64,000 nt of DNA from Methylobacterium currus (GTDB lineage Bacteria; Pseudomonadota; Alphaproteobacteria; Rhizobiales; Beijerinckiaceae), in contig NZ_CP028843.1 in assembly GCF_003058325.1 (NCBI RefSeq), positions 5,015,001 to 5,079,000 on the forward strand, in the 5' to 3' direction. The notes beneath the pieces are model-generated. The model searched no databases. It had not been told where the DNA came from and worked only from the letters and a program-made list of their open reading frames with translations. A program made the translations under genes and the position numbers. Shown one piece after another: positions 1 to 8,724 of the stretch. How positions within the stretch are numbered: the stretch's first letter is position 1; every line of letters starts with the position of its first letter.

Positions 1-502
1 TCTGGTAGCGAACGAGGTCGAGGCGCGCGTTCTGCAACAATGCCTGGTCGCGCAGGAGCTGGCCCTGGTACTGCGCGAGCAAAGCCTCGTAGGGGCGCAC
101 GTCGATCTGGGCCAGGAAGTCGCCGGCCTTGACGGTCTGGCCCTCGCGAAAACCGATCTGGGTCAGGTAGCCGCTCACCTGCGAGCGCACCGTCACGGTG
201 GCGAGCGGCGTCACCGTGCCGAGGCCCGACAGCACCACCGGCATGTCGCCCTTCTGCACGGTGGCGACGCCGACCGCCTGCGGTCCCTCCCCGCCCGCGC
301 CCCGGCGACCGCCGCCGCGCCGGCCGGCACCGGCCTGCTGCGTCTGGGGCTTCCTGAACCCGTCGGGAAAGTAAGTCCGGTAAGCCCAGTACCCGCCGCC
401 GGCGAGCGCCAGCAGCACCAGGAACCAGACCAGCCCGCGACCGCGCCGGCGGGGTGGCGCCTCGACCGCGTCGTCGGTCCGGATGGGAGACAATTCGTTC
501 AT
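1..502 (-). CDS. RND efflux periplasmic adaptor (MdtA-like), N-terminal part
   Basis: Only the N-terminal ~167 residues are in the window; the gene runs off the left edge. The start ATG lies at 502 on the minus strand. A short cytoplasmic head is followed by one membrane anchor (about residues 24-40, core LVWFLVLLALAGGGYWAY), a Gly/Arg-rich linker, then a biotinyl/lipoyl-like half motif (VTVRSQVSGYLTQIGFREGQ) and the start of the alpha-hairpin (YEALLAQYQGQLLRDQALLQ). This order is that of membrane-fusion proteins that join an RND pump to an outer-membrane channel. The pump gene is presumably further left. The substrate cannot be told. Confidence 0.85.
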   Translation of the reverse strand, partial: MNELSPIRTDDAVEAPPRRRGRGLVWFLVLLALAGGGYWAYRTYFPDGFRKPQTQQAGAGRRGGGRRGAGGEGPQAVGVATVQKGDMPVVLSGLGTVTPLATVTVRSQVSGYLTQIGFREGQTVKAGDFLAQIDVRPYEALLAQYQGQLLRDQALLQNARLDLVRYQ

Positions 503-798
503 CGATCTGGACAGCCCGGACCTGGAAACACCAACCTCGCCCCCGCGACGCCCCTCATGTCGTGCCGACCGGGCAGACTTGCGCCTGCGGCACGTCGCCT
601 TCCGACCGGTCGCCCGCGGACGCGGGCCCCCGCAGGCATTCCGCACGGCAATGCGTCGCCAGTACGACGACCATGTTGCCTCACGATTGCTGAACGACGC
701 CCGCGCGCTGCCCTGGAAGAGCCACGATCGATCCCCTTATCTCAGGGGATCGGGGCGCGACATGGCGCCGCCCTGCATCGCGTGCCAGCGGAACCAGA
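503..798. other. Intergenic region between efflux adaptor and DedA gene
   Basis: This is the divergent space between the efflux adaptor (leftward) and the DedA gene (rightward), so promoters for both must lie here. The one clear structure is a perfect inverted repeat at 729-752, arms CGATCCCC and GGGGATCG around an 8-nt centre, about 47 bases before the DedA start. It could be an operator or a small hairpin. I see no convincing small gene. Confidence 0.5.
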
Positions 799-1440
799 AT
801 GCACTTTCTCCACGACCTGCCGGTCGCCGACCTGATCTCCCATTACGGCTATTGGGCGATCTTCCTGGTCATCACCCTCGAGAGCGCGGGCGTGCCGATG
901 CCGGGCGAGACCGCGCTGATCTCGGCGGCCGTCTATGCCGGCTCGACCGGGCAGCTGCGCATCGGGCTCGTGGTGCTGGCGGCGGCGGCGGCCGCGATCA
1001 TCGGCGACAATGTCGGCTACTGGGTCGGCCGGCGTTGGGGCATGCCGCTGCTGCTCAAGCACGGTGCGAAGATCGCCCTCGATCATCGCCGGCTCAAGCT
1101 CGGCCAGTATCTGTTCCAGCGCCACGGCGGCAAGATCGTGTTCTTCGGCCGCTTCACCGCCATGCTGCGCGCCTACGCGGCGTTGCTCGCCGGGGTGAAC
1201 CAGTTCGACGCCCGCCGCTTCTTCCTGTTCAACGCCGCCGGCGGCATCGCCTGGGCCTCGCTGATGGGCTTCGGCGCCTATCTGTGCGGGCGCTCGATCG
1301 AGCACGTCGTCGGGCCGATCGGCCTCGGCCTCCTGGCCTTCGTGGTGTTCGGCGGCATCGCCCTGTGGCTGTTCGTGCGCCGGCACGAGGCGCGGCTGAC
1401 CCACGAGGCCGAGCAGGCGATCCCCGGCCCCCTCGCCTGA
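799..1440 (+). CDS. DedA family membrane protein
   Basis: A 213-residue integral membrane protein of the DedA/SNARE-associated (VTT) family. Members are linked to polyprenyl-phosphate or phospholipid translocation and to envelope homeostasis. Visible family marks are the early ESAGVPMPGE segment (about residues 30-39), a long hydrophobic Ala-rich stretch with the GDNVGYWVGRRWG segment (about 72-84), and the basic FGRFTAMLRAYAALLAG segment (about 116-132), followed by two more membrane spans. Length matches the family (about 200-220). It stands alone here, so the lipid substrate is not indicated by context. Confidence 0.9.
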   Translation: MHFLHDLPVADLISHYGYWAIFLVITLESAGVPMPGETALISAAVYAGSTGQLRIGLVVLAAAAAAIIGDNVGYWVGRRWGMPLLLKHGAKIALDHRRLKLGQYLFQRHGGKIVFFGRFTAMLRAYAALLAGVNQFDARRFFLFNAAGGIAWASLMGFGAYLCGRSIEHVVGPIGLGLLAFVVFGGIALWLFVRRHEARLTHEAEQAIPGPLA

Positions 1441-1570
1441 CGCCGCGCGCATTGCCGCCCGCGCCGACCGGTGGCATGAGGCGCGCCGAGAGACTTTGAC
1501 GTCACGATGTTTCACCCGCCTCGCCGTCGCGCGGGGCGGCCGCGGTGCGCCGCGGCTTCGAACCGGCCCG

Positions 1571-2404
1571 ATGACACAGACCACCCATCCCTTCGGCACC
1601 TTCGCGCCCGCCGGGCTCGTGCGCTGGATCCTCTCGCGCACCGAGCGCCTGCCCGACGAGAGCTGGCGCGCCCGGCGCCTCGCCCTGTTCCTGCGCCGCT
1701 GCGCCATCCGCCTGCTGCGCGGCCGGCCCCTCGACGTCGAGCGCTACGGCGCGCGCATGCGGCTGCACCCCTACAACAACAACTGCGAGAAGAAGGTGCT
1801 CTTCACCCCGCAGTTCTTCGATCCGCTGGAGAGACGGATCCTGGCCGAGCGGATCGGGCCGGACTGCGTCTTCCTCGATATCGGGGCGAATGTCGGCGCC
1901 TACGCGCTGTTCGTGGCGGCGGCCGCCGGTCCGGGCGCGCGGATCCTGGCGGTGGAGCCGCAGCCGGACATCTTCGACAAGCTCACCTTCAACATCGCCC
2001 AGAACCCGTTCGGCAGCGTCAAGGCGGTGGCCTGCGCGGTGGCCGACAAGGCCGGCGAGATGACCCTGTTCGTCGATCCCCGCAACCGGGGCGAATCGAG
2101 CCTGAAGGTGGTGGGCACCAACGAGGGGGCGGCGATCCGGGTGCCGGCGGTCCCGCTCCTCGACTTGGTGCGCGGCGAGGGCCTGACCCGGATCGACGCG
2201 ATCAAGCTCGACGTCGAGGGCGCCGAGGACCTGATCCTCGAGCCCTTCCTGCGCCAGGCGCCGCCATCCCTGCACCCGCGCCTCCTCGTCGTCGAGGACG
2301 GCACCGACCTGTGGCAGACCGACCTCGACGCCCTCCTCACCCGCCACGGCTACCGCCGCATCGCCAAGACGCGGCTGAACCTGATCTTCGAGCGGGAGGG
2401 GTAG
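1571..2404 (+). CDS. FkbM family SAM-dependent methyltransferase
   Basis: A 277-residue protein with the FkbM methyltransferase domain in its C-terminal two thirds. The SAM-binding motif I is CVFLDIGANVGAYALF, followed by the acidic AVEPQPDIFDKL loop and the IDAIKLDVEGAEDLIL segment typical of this family. FkbM enzymes O-methylate sugars or secondary metabolites; the substrate here is unknown. The start at 1571 is chosen because the residues upstream of it in the same frame are Arg-rich and look like shadow coding; no strong ribosome-binding site is visible. It lies between dedA and a RecD2 helicase with no evident functional link. Confidence 0.85.
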   Translation: MTQTTHPFGTFAPAGLVRWILSRTERLPDESWRARRLALFLRRCAIRLLRGRPLDVERYGARMRLHPYNNNCEKKVLFTPQFFDPLERRILAERIGPDCVFLDIGANVGAYALFVAAAAGPGARILAVEPQPDIFDKLTFNIAQNPFGSVKAVACAVADKAGEMTLFVDPRNRGESSLKVVGTNEGAAIRVPAVPLLDLVRGEGLTRIDAIKLDVEGAEDLILEPFLRQAPPSLHPRLLVVEDGTDLWQTDLDALLTRHGYRRIAKTRLNLIFEREG

Positions 2405-2455
2405 CGGGCCGGCCCTTGCGGCGCCCCCGCTCCTTTCCGATCTGAGGGCGTGCCG

Positions 2456-4696
2456 ATGGCCGCCTTCGCCGCTCCCCCGCGCTCCCGCTCGCCCGACGCC
2501 CTCGCCGGGTCGATCGAGCGCGTCACCTTCCACAATGCCGAGAGCGGGTTCTGCGTCCTGAAGGTCAAGGCGCGGGGCCGGCGCGACCTCGTGGCGGTGA
2601 TCGGGCACGCCCCGGCGGTGGCCGCGGGCGAATGGGTGACCGCGACGGGCGCCTGGGTCAGCGACCGCGAGCACGGGCTGCAGTTCCGTGCCGACACGCT
2701 CGCGGCGACGCCGCCCACCGGCGTGGAGGGCATCGCCCGCTACCTCGCCTCGGGCCAGATGCGCGGGATCGGGCCGGAGATGGCCAAGCGCATCGTCGCG
2801 GCCTTCGGGGCCGACACCTTCGGGGTGATCGAGGCACAGCCGGAGCGCCTGACCGAGGTGTCGGGCATCGGCCCGACCCGGGCGGCGCGGATCACGGCGG
2901 CCTGGGCCGAGCACAAGGCCGTGCGGGAGATCATGGTGTTCCTGCACGCCCACGGCGTCGGCACCGCCCGGGCCGTGCGGATCTTCAAGACCTACGGCAC
3001 CGACTCGGTCGCGGTGATGACCGAGGACCCCTATCGCCTCGCCCGCGACGTGCGCGGCATCGGCTTTCGCACCGCGGATGCCATCGCGGCCCGGCTCGGC
3101 CTGTCGCCGACCGCGCCCGAGCGCCTGCGCGCCGGCCTCGCCTACGCGCTCCAGGCGGCGATGGATGACGGCCACTGCGCCCTGCCGGTGCCGGACTTGA
3201 TTACCCGCGCGGCCGAGCTGCTGGCGGTCGATGCGGGCCTGTTGCGCACCGCCCTCGTCGAGGAGGTCGGCGGCGAGTCGGTGGTGATGGACACGATTTC
3301 CGACGTGCCCCACCTTTTCCTGCGCGGCCTGCACGCGGCGGAACAGGCCATCGCCGAGCGGCTGATCGCCCTCGACGACGCGCCCCTGCCCTGGGACGAG
3401 ATCGACACCGGGGCGGCGCTGGCGACGGTCGAGGCCGGGACCGGCCGGCCGCTCTCGCCCTCGCAGCGGGCCGCCGCGGCGACGCTGCTCAACGCCAAGG
3501 TGGCGGTGATGACCGGCGGGCCCGGCGTCGGCAAGACCAGCACCCTCGACGCGCTGCTGCGGATGCTGGACGAGGCGGGTGCCGAGGTGCTGCTCGCCGC
3601 CCCGACGGGCCGCGCGGCCAAACGGATGAGCGAGCAGACCGGGCGCGAGGCCAGGACCATCCACCGCCTGCTCGAGATCGATCCGCGCCACGGCGGATTC
3701 CAGCGCAACGAGCACAGCCCGCTGTCCTGCGACCTGCTGGTCCTGGACGAGGCCTCGATGATCGACGTGCCGCTGATGAACGCCCTCACCCGGGCCCTGC
3801 CGCGCCACGCCGCCCTCTGGCTCGTCGGCGATGTCGACCAGCTCCCCTCCGTCGGGCCGGGCCGGGTGCTCGCCGACGTGATCGCCTCCGGCCGCGTCGC
3901 CGTGGCGCGCCTGACGGAAGTCTTCCGCCAGGCCGCCGAGAGCCGGATCGTCACGGCCGCCCACCGGATCAACGCGGGCAAAATGCCCGAGGGCGCCGAC
4001 ACGCCGGAGGGCGACTTCTTCGTGGTGAAGATCGACGATCCGGAGGCCGGGGCCGAGAAGCTGGTCGAGATCGTCGCGAAGCGCATCCCGCGCCGCTTCG
4101 GCCTCGACCCGGTCAAGGACGTGCAGGTGCTCTGCCCGATGACCCGCGGCGCCTTGGGGAGCCGCCACCTCAACCAGGCGCTCCAGCGGGTGCTGAACCC
4201 GAACCCGCCGGTCTCGGTCGAGCGCTTCGGCTGGGTCTTCGCCCCGGGCGACCGGGTGATGGTGGGGCAGAACGACTACGACCGCGAGGTGTTCAACGGC
4301 GATCTCGGAGTGGTTTTGCGGGTCGATCCCGAGGAGGGTTTGCTGGTCGCGGGCTTCGAGGGCCCGGACGTGACTTTGCGCGAGGTGACCTGGCCGTTCG
4401 AGGAGCTCGACGCCTTGAGCCCCGCCTACGCCATCACGATCCACAAGTCGCAAGGCTCGGAATACCCCGCCGTGGTGATCCCGTTGGCGCTCCAGCACTA
4501 CACGATGCTCGCTCGCAACCTCCTCTATACGGGCGTGACGAGGGGCAAACGGCTGGTGGTGCTGGTGGCGCAGAGCCGGGCCGTGGCGATCGCGGTGCGG
4601 GCCGGGGCGCGTCCGCGCTTCACGAAGCTGGCGGAGTGGTTGCAGGGGCAGGCCCCGAGTCGCGTCGGCGGCGCCCGGCGCCGCTCCATCCCGTAG
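2456..4696 (+). CDS. recD2: RecD2-type ATP-dependent DNA helicase
   Basis: A 746-residue SF1 5'-3' helicase of the RecD2 type, found in bacteria apart from a RecBCD complex. The order is an N-terminal OB-like domain (about 15-90), tandem helix-hairpin-helix segments (GQMRGIGPEMAKRIV, LTEVSGIGPTRAARIT), then the helicase core with Walker A GGPGVGKTST near residue 355, Walker B LLVLDEASMID, and the C-terminal UvrD-like motif TIHKSQGSEY followed by YTGVTRGK. The ATG at 2456 is preferred to the GTG at 2450 because the TGAGGG at 2443-2448 is correctly spaced only from the ATG. It probably acts in repair or replication-fork processing. Confidence 0.92.
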   Translation: MAAFAAPPRSRSPDALAGSIERVTFHNAESGFCVLKVKARGRRDLVAVIGHAPAVAAGEWVTATGAWVSDREHGLQFRADTLAATPPTGVEGIARYLASGQMRGIGPEMAKRIVAAFGADTFGVIEAQPERLTEVSGIGPTRAARITAAWAEHKAVREIMVFLHAHGVGTARAVRIFKTYGTDSVAVMTEDPYRLARDVRGIGFRTADAIAARLGLSPTAPERLRAGLAYALQAAMDDGHCALPVPDLITRAAELLAVDAGLLRTALVEEVGGESVVMDTISDVPHLFLRGLHAAEQAIAERLIALDDAPLPWDEIDTGAALATVEAGTGRPLSPSQRAAAATLLNAKVAVMTGGPGVGKTSTLDALLRMLDEAGAEVLLAAPTGRAAKRMSEQTGREARTIHRLLEIDPRHGGFQRNEHSPLSCDLLVLDEASMIDVPLMNALTRALPRHAALWLVGDVDQLPSVGPGRVLADVIASGRVAVARLTEVFRQAAESRIVTAAHRINAGKMPEGADTPEGDFFVVKIDDPEAGAEKLVEIVAKRIPRRFGLDPVKDVQVLCPMTRGALGSRHLNQALQRVLNPNPPVSVERFGWVFAPGDRVMVGQNDYDREVFNGDLGVVLRVDPEEGLLVAGFEGPDVTLREVTWPFEELDALSPAYAITIHKSQGSEYPAVVIPLALQHYTMLARNLLYTGVTRGKRLVVLVAQSRAVAIAVRAGARPRFTKLAEWLQGQAPSRVGGARRRSIP

Positions 4697-4826
4697 GCCT
4701 CCGGCCCAGAGGCCTCCGGCGGGTCGAGCCTGCCCGGTCGGGTCAGGTCCACCTTGGTCCTGGAGCTGTCGTGACCGGGTCCGGCCGCCTGGCTCGCATC
4801 GCCGCAACGCTTCCGCTCCCAACCCT

Positions 4827-5723
4827 CTACCGGATGCCCGCGGGCCGCACCGCATCGGCACGGGCCTCGGCCAGATGGTCGGTGATGAAGTGGCCGGCCT
4901 CGGCGAGACGGGCGGCATCGATTCCGGTGTCGATGCCGAGGCGGGCGAGGTCGGCCACCACGCCCTCGGTGGCGACGTTGCCGGTGGCCCCGGCCGCGTA
5001 GGGGCAGCCGCCGAGGCCCGCGACGGCGGCATCGACCACGCTCACCCCGAGGTCGAGGCAGGCGCGGATATTGGCGAGCGCCAGGCCCCGCGTGTCGTGG
5101 AAATGCAGGGCGAGCCGCTCCGGCGGCACCAGCGCCGCCACCGCTGCGACGCAGGCCCGGGCCTGATCCGGCGCGCCGGCCCCGATCGTGTCGCCGAGCG
5201 AGACCTCGCGGCAGCCGATCTCGACGAGCCGGCGGGCCACCGACGCCACAGGCTGCGGCGCCACCGCCCCCTCGTAGGGGCAGCCGAGGACGCAGGAGAC
5301 GTAGCCCCGCAAGGCGATCCCGGCGGCGCGGGCCGCTTCCGCCACGGGCACGAACCGCTCCAGGCTCTGGGCGATCGAGCAGTTGATGTTGGCCCGCGAG
5401 AACGCCTCGGAGGCCGAGGCGAAGATCGCGACCTCGTCGGCGCCGGCCGCCCGCGCCGCCTCGAACCCCTTCAGGTTCGGCACCAGCACGGTGTAGCGGC
5501 CGCCCGGGTTGGGCGGCAGCCGGGCCATCACCGCGGCGGTGTCGGCCATCTGCGGCACCCAGCGCGGGGAGACGAAGCTGCCGACCTCGATCGACGTCAG
5601 GCCCGCGGCGCGCAGGCGCTCGATCAGCCCGACCCTGACCGCGACCGGCACCGTGACGGGCTCGTTCTGCAGCCCGTCGCGCGGACCGACCTCGACGATC
5701 CGGACCCGGGACGGGAGGGTCAC
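4827..5723 (-). CDS. mvaB: Hydroxymethylglutaryl-CoA lyase
   Basis: A 298-residue TIM-barrel lyase that splits 3-hydroxy-3-methylglutaryl-CoA into acetyl-CoA and acetoacetate. Family marks are EVGPRDGLQNEP near the N-terminus, the metal-binding HxH in LALHFHDTRG, and the cysteine loop GLGGCPYAAGATGNVATE. The start is a GTG at 5723-5721 that overlaps the TGA stop of the binding-protein gene (GTGA), so translation is probably coupled. With the degradative HMG-CoA reductase in the same direction it completes the two-step breakdown of mevalonate. A role in leucine breakdown is the main alternative, but the leucine-pathway carboxylase genes are not adjacent. Confidence 0.9.
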   Translation of the reverse strand: MTLPSRVRIVEVGPRDGLQNEPVTVPVAVRVGLIERLRAAGLTSIEVGSFVSPRWVPQMADTAAVMARLPPNPGGRYTVLVPNLKGFEAARAAGADEVAIFASASEAFSRANINCSIAQSLERFVPVAEAARAAGIALRGYVSCVLGCPYEGAVAPQPVASVARRLVEIGCREVSLGDTIGAGAPDQARACVAAVAALVPPERLALHFHDTRGLALANIRACLDLGVSVVDAAVAGLGGCPYAAGATGNVATEGVVADLARLGIDTGIDAARLAEAGHFITDHLAEARADAVRPAGIR

Positions 5724-6955
5724 GGCGCCTTGACCAGCGGGCAGCGCCCCTCGGCCAGCGGCCGGAACGCCTCGGCCGCGGGAATCGTCTGCACGCGCTT
5801 GTAGTAGTCGAACGGGCCCTTCGACTCGGCGGGGGTCTTCACCTGGAACAGGTACATCGGGTGGATGTGGCGACCGTCCTCGCGCACCCGGCCCTCGCCG
5901 AACAGCGGGTCGTTGGTCGGCTCCGCCTTCATCCGGGCGACGACGGTGCGCCCGTCGGTGCTGCCGGACGCCGCCGCGGCGCGCAGATAGGCGAGCGCGC
6001 CCGCATAGACGCCGGCCTGGTTGGCGGTCGGCCGGCGGCCCTTCATCGCTTGAGCGAAGCGGTCGGCGAAGGCGCGGGTGCCGGGATCGGTGTCCCAGTA
6101 GAACCCTTCCGTCAGGTAGAGCCCCTGCGCGTCCTTGAGGCCGATCGCGTGCACGTCGGAGAGCTGCATCAGCAGGGCCGCAAGGTCCTGGCCGCCGCCG
6201 GTGATGCCGAACTCCGCGGCCTGCTTGACCGAGTTGACCGTGTCGCCGACGGCGTTGGCCAGGGCGATCACCTGGGCGCGGCTGGCTTGGGCCTGGAGCA
6301 GGAACGAGGAGAAATCCGCCGCCGCCGTCGGATGGCGCACGCCGCCGACCACCGTGCCGCCCTCCTGCTTGACCACGCGCGCGGCATCGGCCTCGAGCGC
6401 GTGGCCGAAGGCGTAGTCGGCGGTGAGGAAGAACCACTTGGTCTTGCCGGCGCGCACGAGCGCGAGCGCGGTGCCGTGGGCGAGCGCCCAGGTGTCGTAG
6501 GTCCAGTGCACGGTGTTGGCCGAGCATTTCGGGCCGGTCAGGTCCGAGGTGCCGGGGCCCGAGGCGATAAAGGCGGCCTTCGAGTCGCGCACCACCTCCT
6601 GCACGGCGAGCGCCACCGAGGAGAACGGCACGTCGAGGATGGCATCGACCTGGCCCTCGGCGATCCAGCGGCGGGCGGTGGCCGAGCCGATATCGGGCTT
6701 GTTCTGGTGATCGGACTGGATCACCTCGACCTTGATCCTGGGCTGCTCCTTGAGAAAGTCCTCCACCGCGAGCCGGGCCGCGACCACCGAGCCTTCGCCG
6801 GTGGAATCGGCGGCGAATCCGCTGAGGTCGGTGAGCACCCCGAGCTTCACCACGTTCACCTCGGCGCGGGCGGCACCGGCCGCGACGAGGAGGGCGGCGC
6901 CGGCGAGCAGGCGGGCGGCGAGGCGGGCGGTTCGGGTGCGGCTGGCTTTCGGCAT
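5720..6955 (-). CDS. Branched-chain-type ABC transporter substrate-binding protein
   Basis: A 411-residue periplasmic binding protein (Peripla_BP_6/LivJ-like fold). The signal peptide is visible (core ARLLAGAALLVAAGAARA, cleavage near residue 30), followed by VVKLGVLTDLSGFAADSTGE, the usual opening of this family. The ATG at 6955 is preceded by a good GGGAGGAGAA site. It lies between genes for HMG-CoA reductase and HMG-CoA lyase on the same strand, so it may bind mevalonate, HMG or a related acid; that is inference. No permease or ATPase gene is adjacent. It resembles the protein at 39650-40882 over its length, including the shared MYLFQVK segment and DYYK close to the C-terminus. Confidence 0.9.
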   Translation of the reverse strand: MPKASRTRTARLAARLLAGAALLVAAGAARAEVNVVKLGVLTDLSGFAADSTGEGSVVAARLAVEDFLKEQPRIKVEVIQSDHQNKPDIGSATARRWIAEGQVDAILDVPFSSVALAVQEVVRDSKAAFIASGPGTSDLTGPKCSANTVHWTYDTWALAHGTALALVRAGKTKWFFLTADYAFGHALEADAARVVKQEGGTVVGGVRHPTAAADFSSFLLQAQASRAQVIALANAVGDTVNSVKQAAEFGITGGGQDLAALLMQLSDVHAIGLKDAQGLYLTEGFYWDTDPGTRAFADRFAQAMKGRRPTANQAGVYAGALAYLRAAAASGSTDGRTVVARMKAEPTNDPLFGEGRVREDGRHIHPMYLFQVKTPAESKGPFDYYKRVQTIPAAEAFRPLAEGRCPLVKAP

Positions 6956-7045
6956 GGTTCTCCTCCCGTTCTGGTGTTTGTTGATTGGCGGATCGGTGGC
7001 TGCTCGGATCTTGTTGCAGGCCTGAAAGGCCCTGCTTGCCCCACC

Positions 7046-7185
7046 CGCAACCTCATCCTGAGGTGCAGGCGATCGAATATCGCGCGCAAAGCGGAGGCCT
7101 CGAAGGAGGGTCCAGAAGTCTCGGCGCAATCTGGAGACCTCCTTCGGGGTCAGTCGATGTTCAATCGGCTGACACCTCAGGACGA
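7046..7185. repeat. Dispersed intergenic repeat, copy A
   Basis: The space between the reductase and the binding-protein gene holds a CTCATCCTGAGG element, then GGAGGCCTCGA, then a long hairpin whose arms are CGAAGGAGGGTCCAG (about 7099-7113) and CTGGAGACCTCCTTCG (about 7129-7144). The same blocks recur in altered form at about 41658-41745. Such elements usually sit between genes and may form RNA hairpins that stabilise or end transcripts. Here it interrupts an otherwise compact operon, so it could set the ratio of the reductase to the downstream genes. Confidence 0.5.
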
Positions 7186-7228
7186 GGCCGCGGGCTGGAC
7201 AGGGCTGCGGCAGAGGGCGATGCGCCCC

Positions 7229-8512
7229 TCACCCCCGCCGGATCCCGGCCAGCACCTCCTGCGCCACGTCGAGGCGGACGCGATGGCCTTCGACCAGCAC
7301 CCGCGCCACCGCCTCGATCTCCTCGCCGACCGCGCCGGCCATCATGGCGATGTTCTGGGCATGCAGCGCCATGTGGCCCTTCTGGATGCCCGTGGTGGCG
7401 AGCGCCTTGAGGGCGGAGAAATTCTGCGCCAGCCCGACCGCCGCGATGATCCGCGCCAGGCGCTCGGCCGTCGTCGCGCCGAGGATCTTCAGGCAGGCCT
7501 GCGCGGTCGGATGGAGCTTGGTCGCCCCGCCGACCAGGCCGACGGCCAGCGGCAGCTCGATCGAGGCGCTGAGGTCGCCCGAGGCCGTGACCTCGTAGCG
7601 GGTGAGGCTGGTATAGCGGCCCGAGCGCGCCGCGTAGGCGTGCGCCCCGGCCTCGATCGCCCGCGTGTCGTTGCCGGTGGCGAGCACGACGGCGTCGATC
7701 CCGTTCATGATGCCCTTGTTGTGGGTCGCGGCGCGGTAGGGATCGGCCTCGGCGAGGTGGTAGGCGCTGATGATGCCATCGCGCACCTCGGGCCCGCCGA
7801 TCGCGTCGGTGCGCCAGACGGCGTGGGCGCGGGCGAGGCGCCGGTCGGCGAGGTTCGAGAGGATGCGCAGGTAGACGCGGCCCCCGCTCCAGCCGGCAAT
7901 GTGAGGCGCCACCGCCTCCGCCATGGTGTTGACGGCGTTCGCCCCCATCGCGTCGCGGGTGTCGACGATCAGGTGGGTCACCACCATCGGGCCGCTCAAG
8001 CTGTCGAGCACCCGCACCTCGACGTCGCGCAGGCCCCCGCCGAGGCGCACCAGCACCGGATCGCAGGCGTCGCAGAGCGCGCGCAAGACCTCGCGCTGCT
8101 CCAGGATGCGCAGGCGCGCCGCGTGAGGATCGCTGACCCCGACCGCCTGCACCTGTGCGATCATCAGGTTGCCGGAGACCGAGGTGGTGAAGCCGTCCTC
8201 GTAGACCTGGCGCGCCGCGTTGCAGACCGCGGCCACCACCGAGGATTCCTCGGTCGCCATCGGGATCAGCACGTCCTCGCCGTCGATCCGCATGTTGGTC
8301 GCGATGCCGACCGGCACGTTCATGGTGCCGACGACGTTCTCGATCAGCCGGTCGGCGAGATCGGGGGCGAGGTTGCCGAACTCGGCGAGATGCGCGACCT
8401 CGGATTCCGAGAGGTCGGCGAAGGCGGCAACGAGGTCGAGGCGCTCGCGCGGGGTCTTCTTATGGAAGCCGGCGATGCGCGAGGTGCGGTTCGCCCGGGT
8501 CGTGTCCTGCAT
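7229..8512 (-). CDS. mvaA: Hydroxymethylglutaryl-CoA reductase, degradative (class II)
   Basis: A 427-residue class II HMG-CoA reductase, the length of the Pseudomonas mevalonii enzyme. In that family the NAD-dependent reaction runs from mevalonate to HMG-CoA. All catalytic positions are present: Glu in ATEES (residues 86-90), Lys266 in THNKGIMN, Asp282 in GND, and His380 in QKGHMALHA. The cofactor-site motif DAMGAN spans 187-192. The N-terminal extension open upstream of 8512 is Arg/Pro-rich and looks like shadow coding. It is the first gene of a leftward set with a binding protein and HMG-CoA lyase, divergent from a MocR-type regulator. The alphaproteobacterial DXP route normally supplies isoprenoids, which fits a catabolic role. 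Confidence 0.93.
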   Translation of the reverse strand: MQDTTRANRTSRIAGFHKKTPRERLDLVAAFADLSESEVAHLAEFGNLAPDLADRLIENVVGTMNVPVGIATNMRIDGEDVLIPMATEESSVVAAVCNAARQVYEDGFTTSVSGNLMIAQVQAVGVSDPHAARLRILEQREVLRALCDACDPVLVRLGGGLRDVEVRVLDSLSGPMVVTHLIVDTRDAMGANAVNTMAEAVAPHIAGWSGGRVYLRILSNLADRRLARAHAVWRTDAIGGPEVRDGIISAYHLAEADPYRAATHNKGIMNGIDAVVLATGNDTRAIEAGAHAYAARSGRYTSLTRYEVTASGDLSASIELPLAVGLVGGATKLHPTAQACLKILGATTAERLARIIAAVGLAQNFSALKALATTGIQKGHMALHAQNIAMMAGAVGEEIEAVARVLVEGHRVRLDVAQEVLAGIRRG

Positions 8513-8652
8513 GGGGTGTCTCGTCGATCGGCATCGCGATCGGGCGGTCCGCACGCGCCGGACGAGGGGGACCCCGGAGGCCCGGATGGGGCACGGTGGC
8601 CGGGGCGTCGCTCTCCCTCGTCCGGGCTTGTAAGAACCTGCCCGTTGCCTGC

Positions 8653-8716
8653 ACCGTACCCATCCGTATCCTCCCCACAAGGAACGCTTTGCGCCTTTTC
8701 CGGAGTGACCGTACCC
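8653..8716. promoter_or_regulatory. Direct repeats ACCGTACCC, likely MocR operator
   Basis: The 212-base divergent space between mvaA and the MocR gene holds two exact 9-mers, ACCGTACCC at 8653-8661 and 8708-8716, both on the plus strand and both followed by a TCCG element within 9 bases. Direct repeats are the usual operator form for MocR regulators. The second copy ends 8 bases before the regulator start, so binding there would also block its own expression. Operator function is inference. Confidence 0.5.
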
Positions 8717-8724
8717 TCAGTCCG

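Noticed and set aside
1502..5032. A very long open frame antisense to the FkbM and RecD2 genes
   Set aside because: It is composed of His/Arg/Asp/Pro-rich sequence with no domain and lies opposite well-supported genes; long antisense frames are expected in GC-rich DNA.
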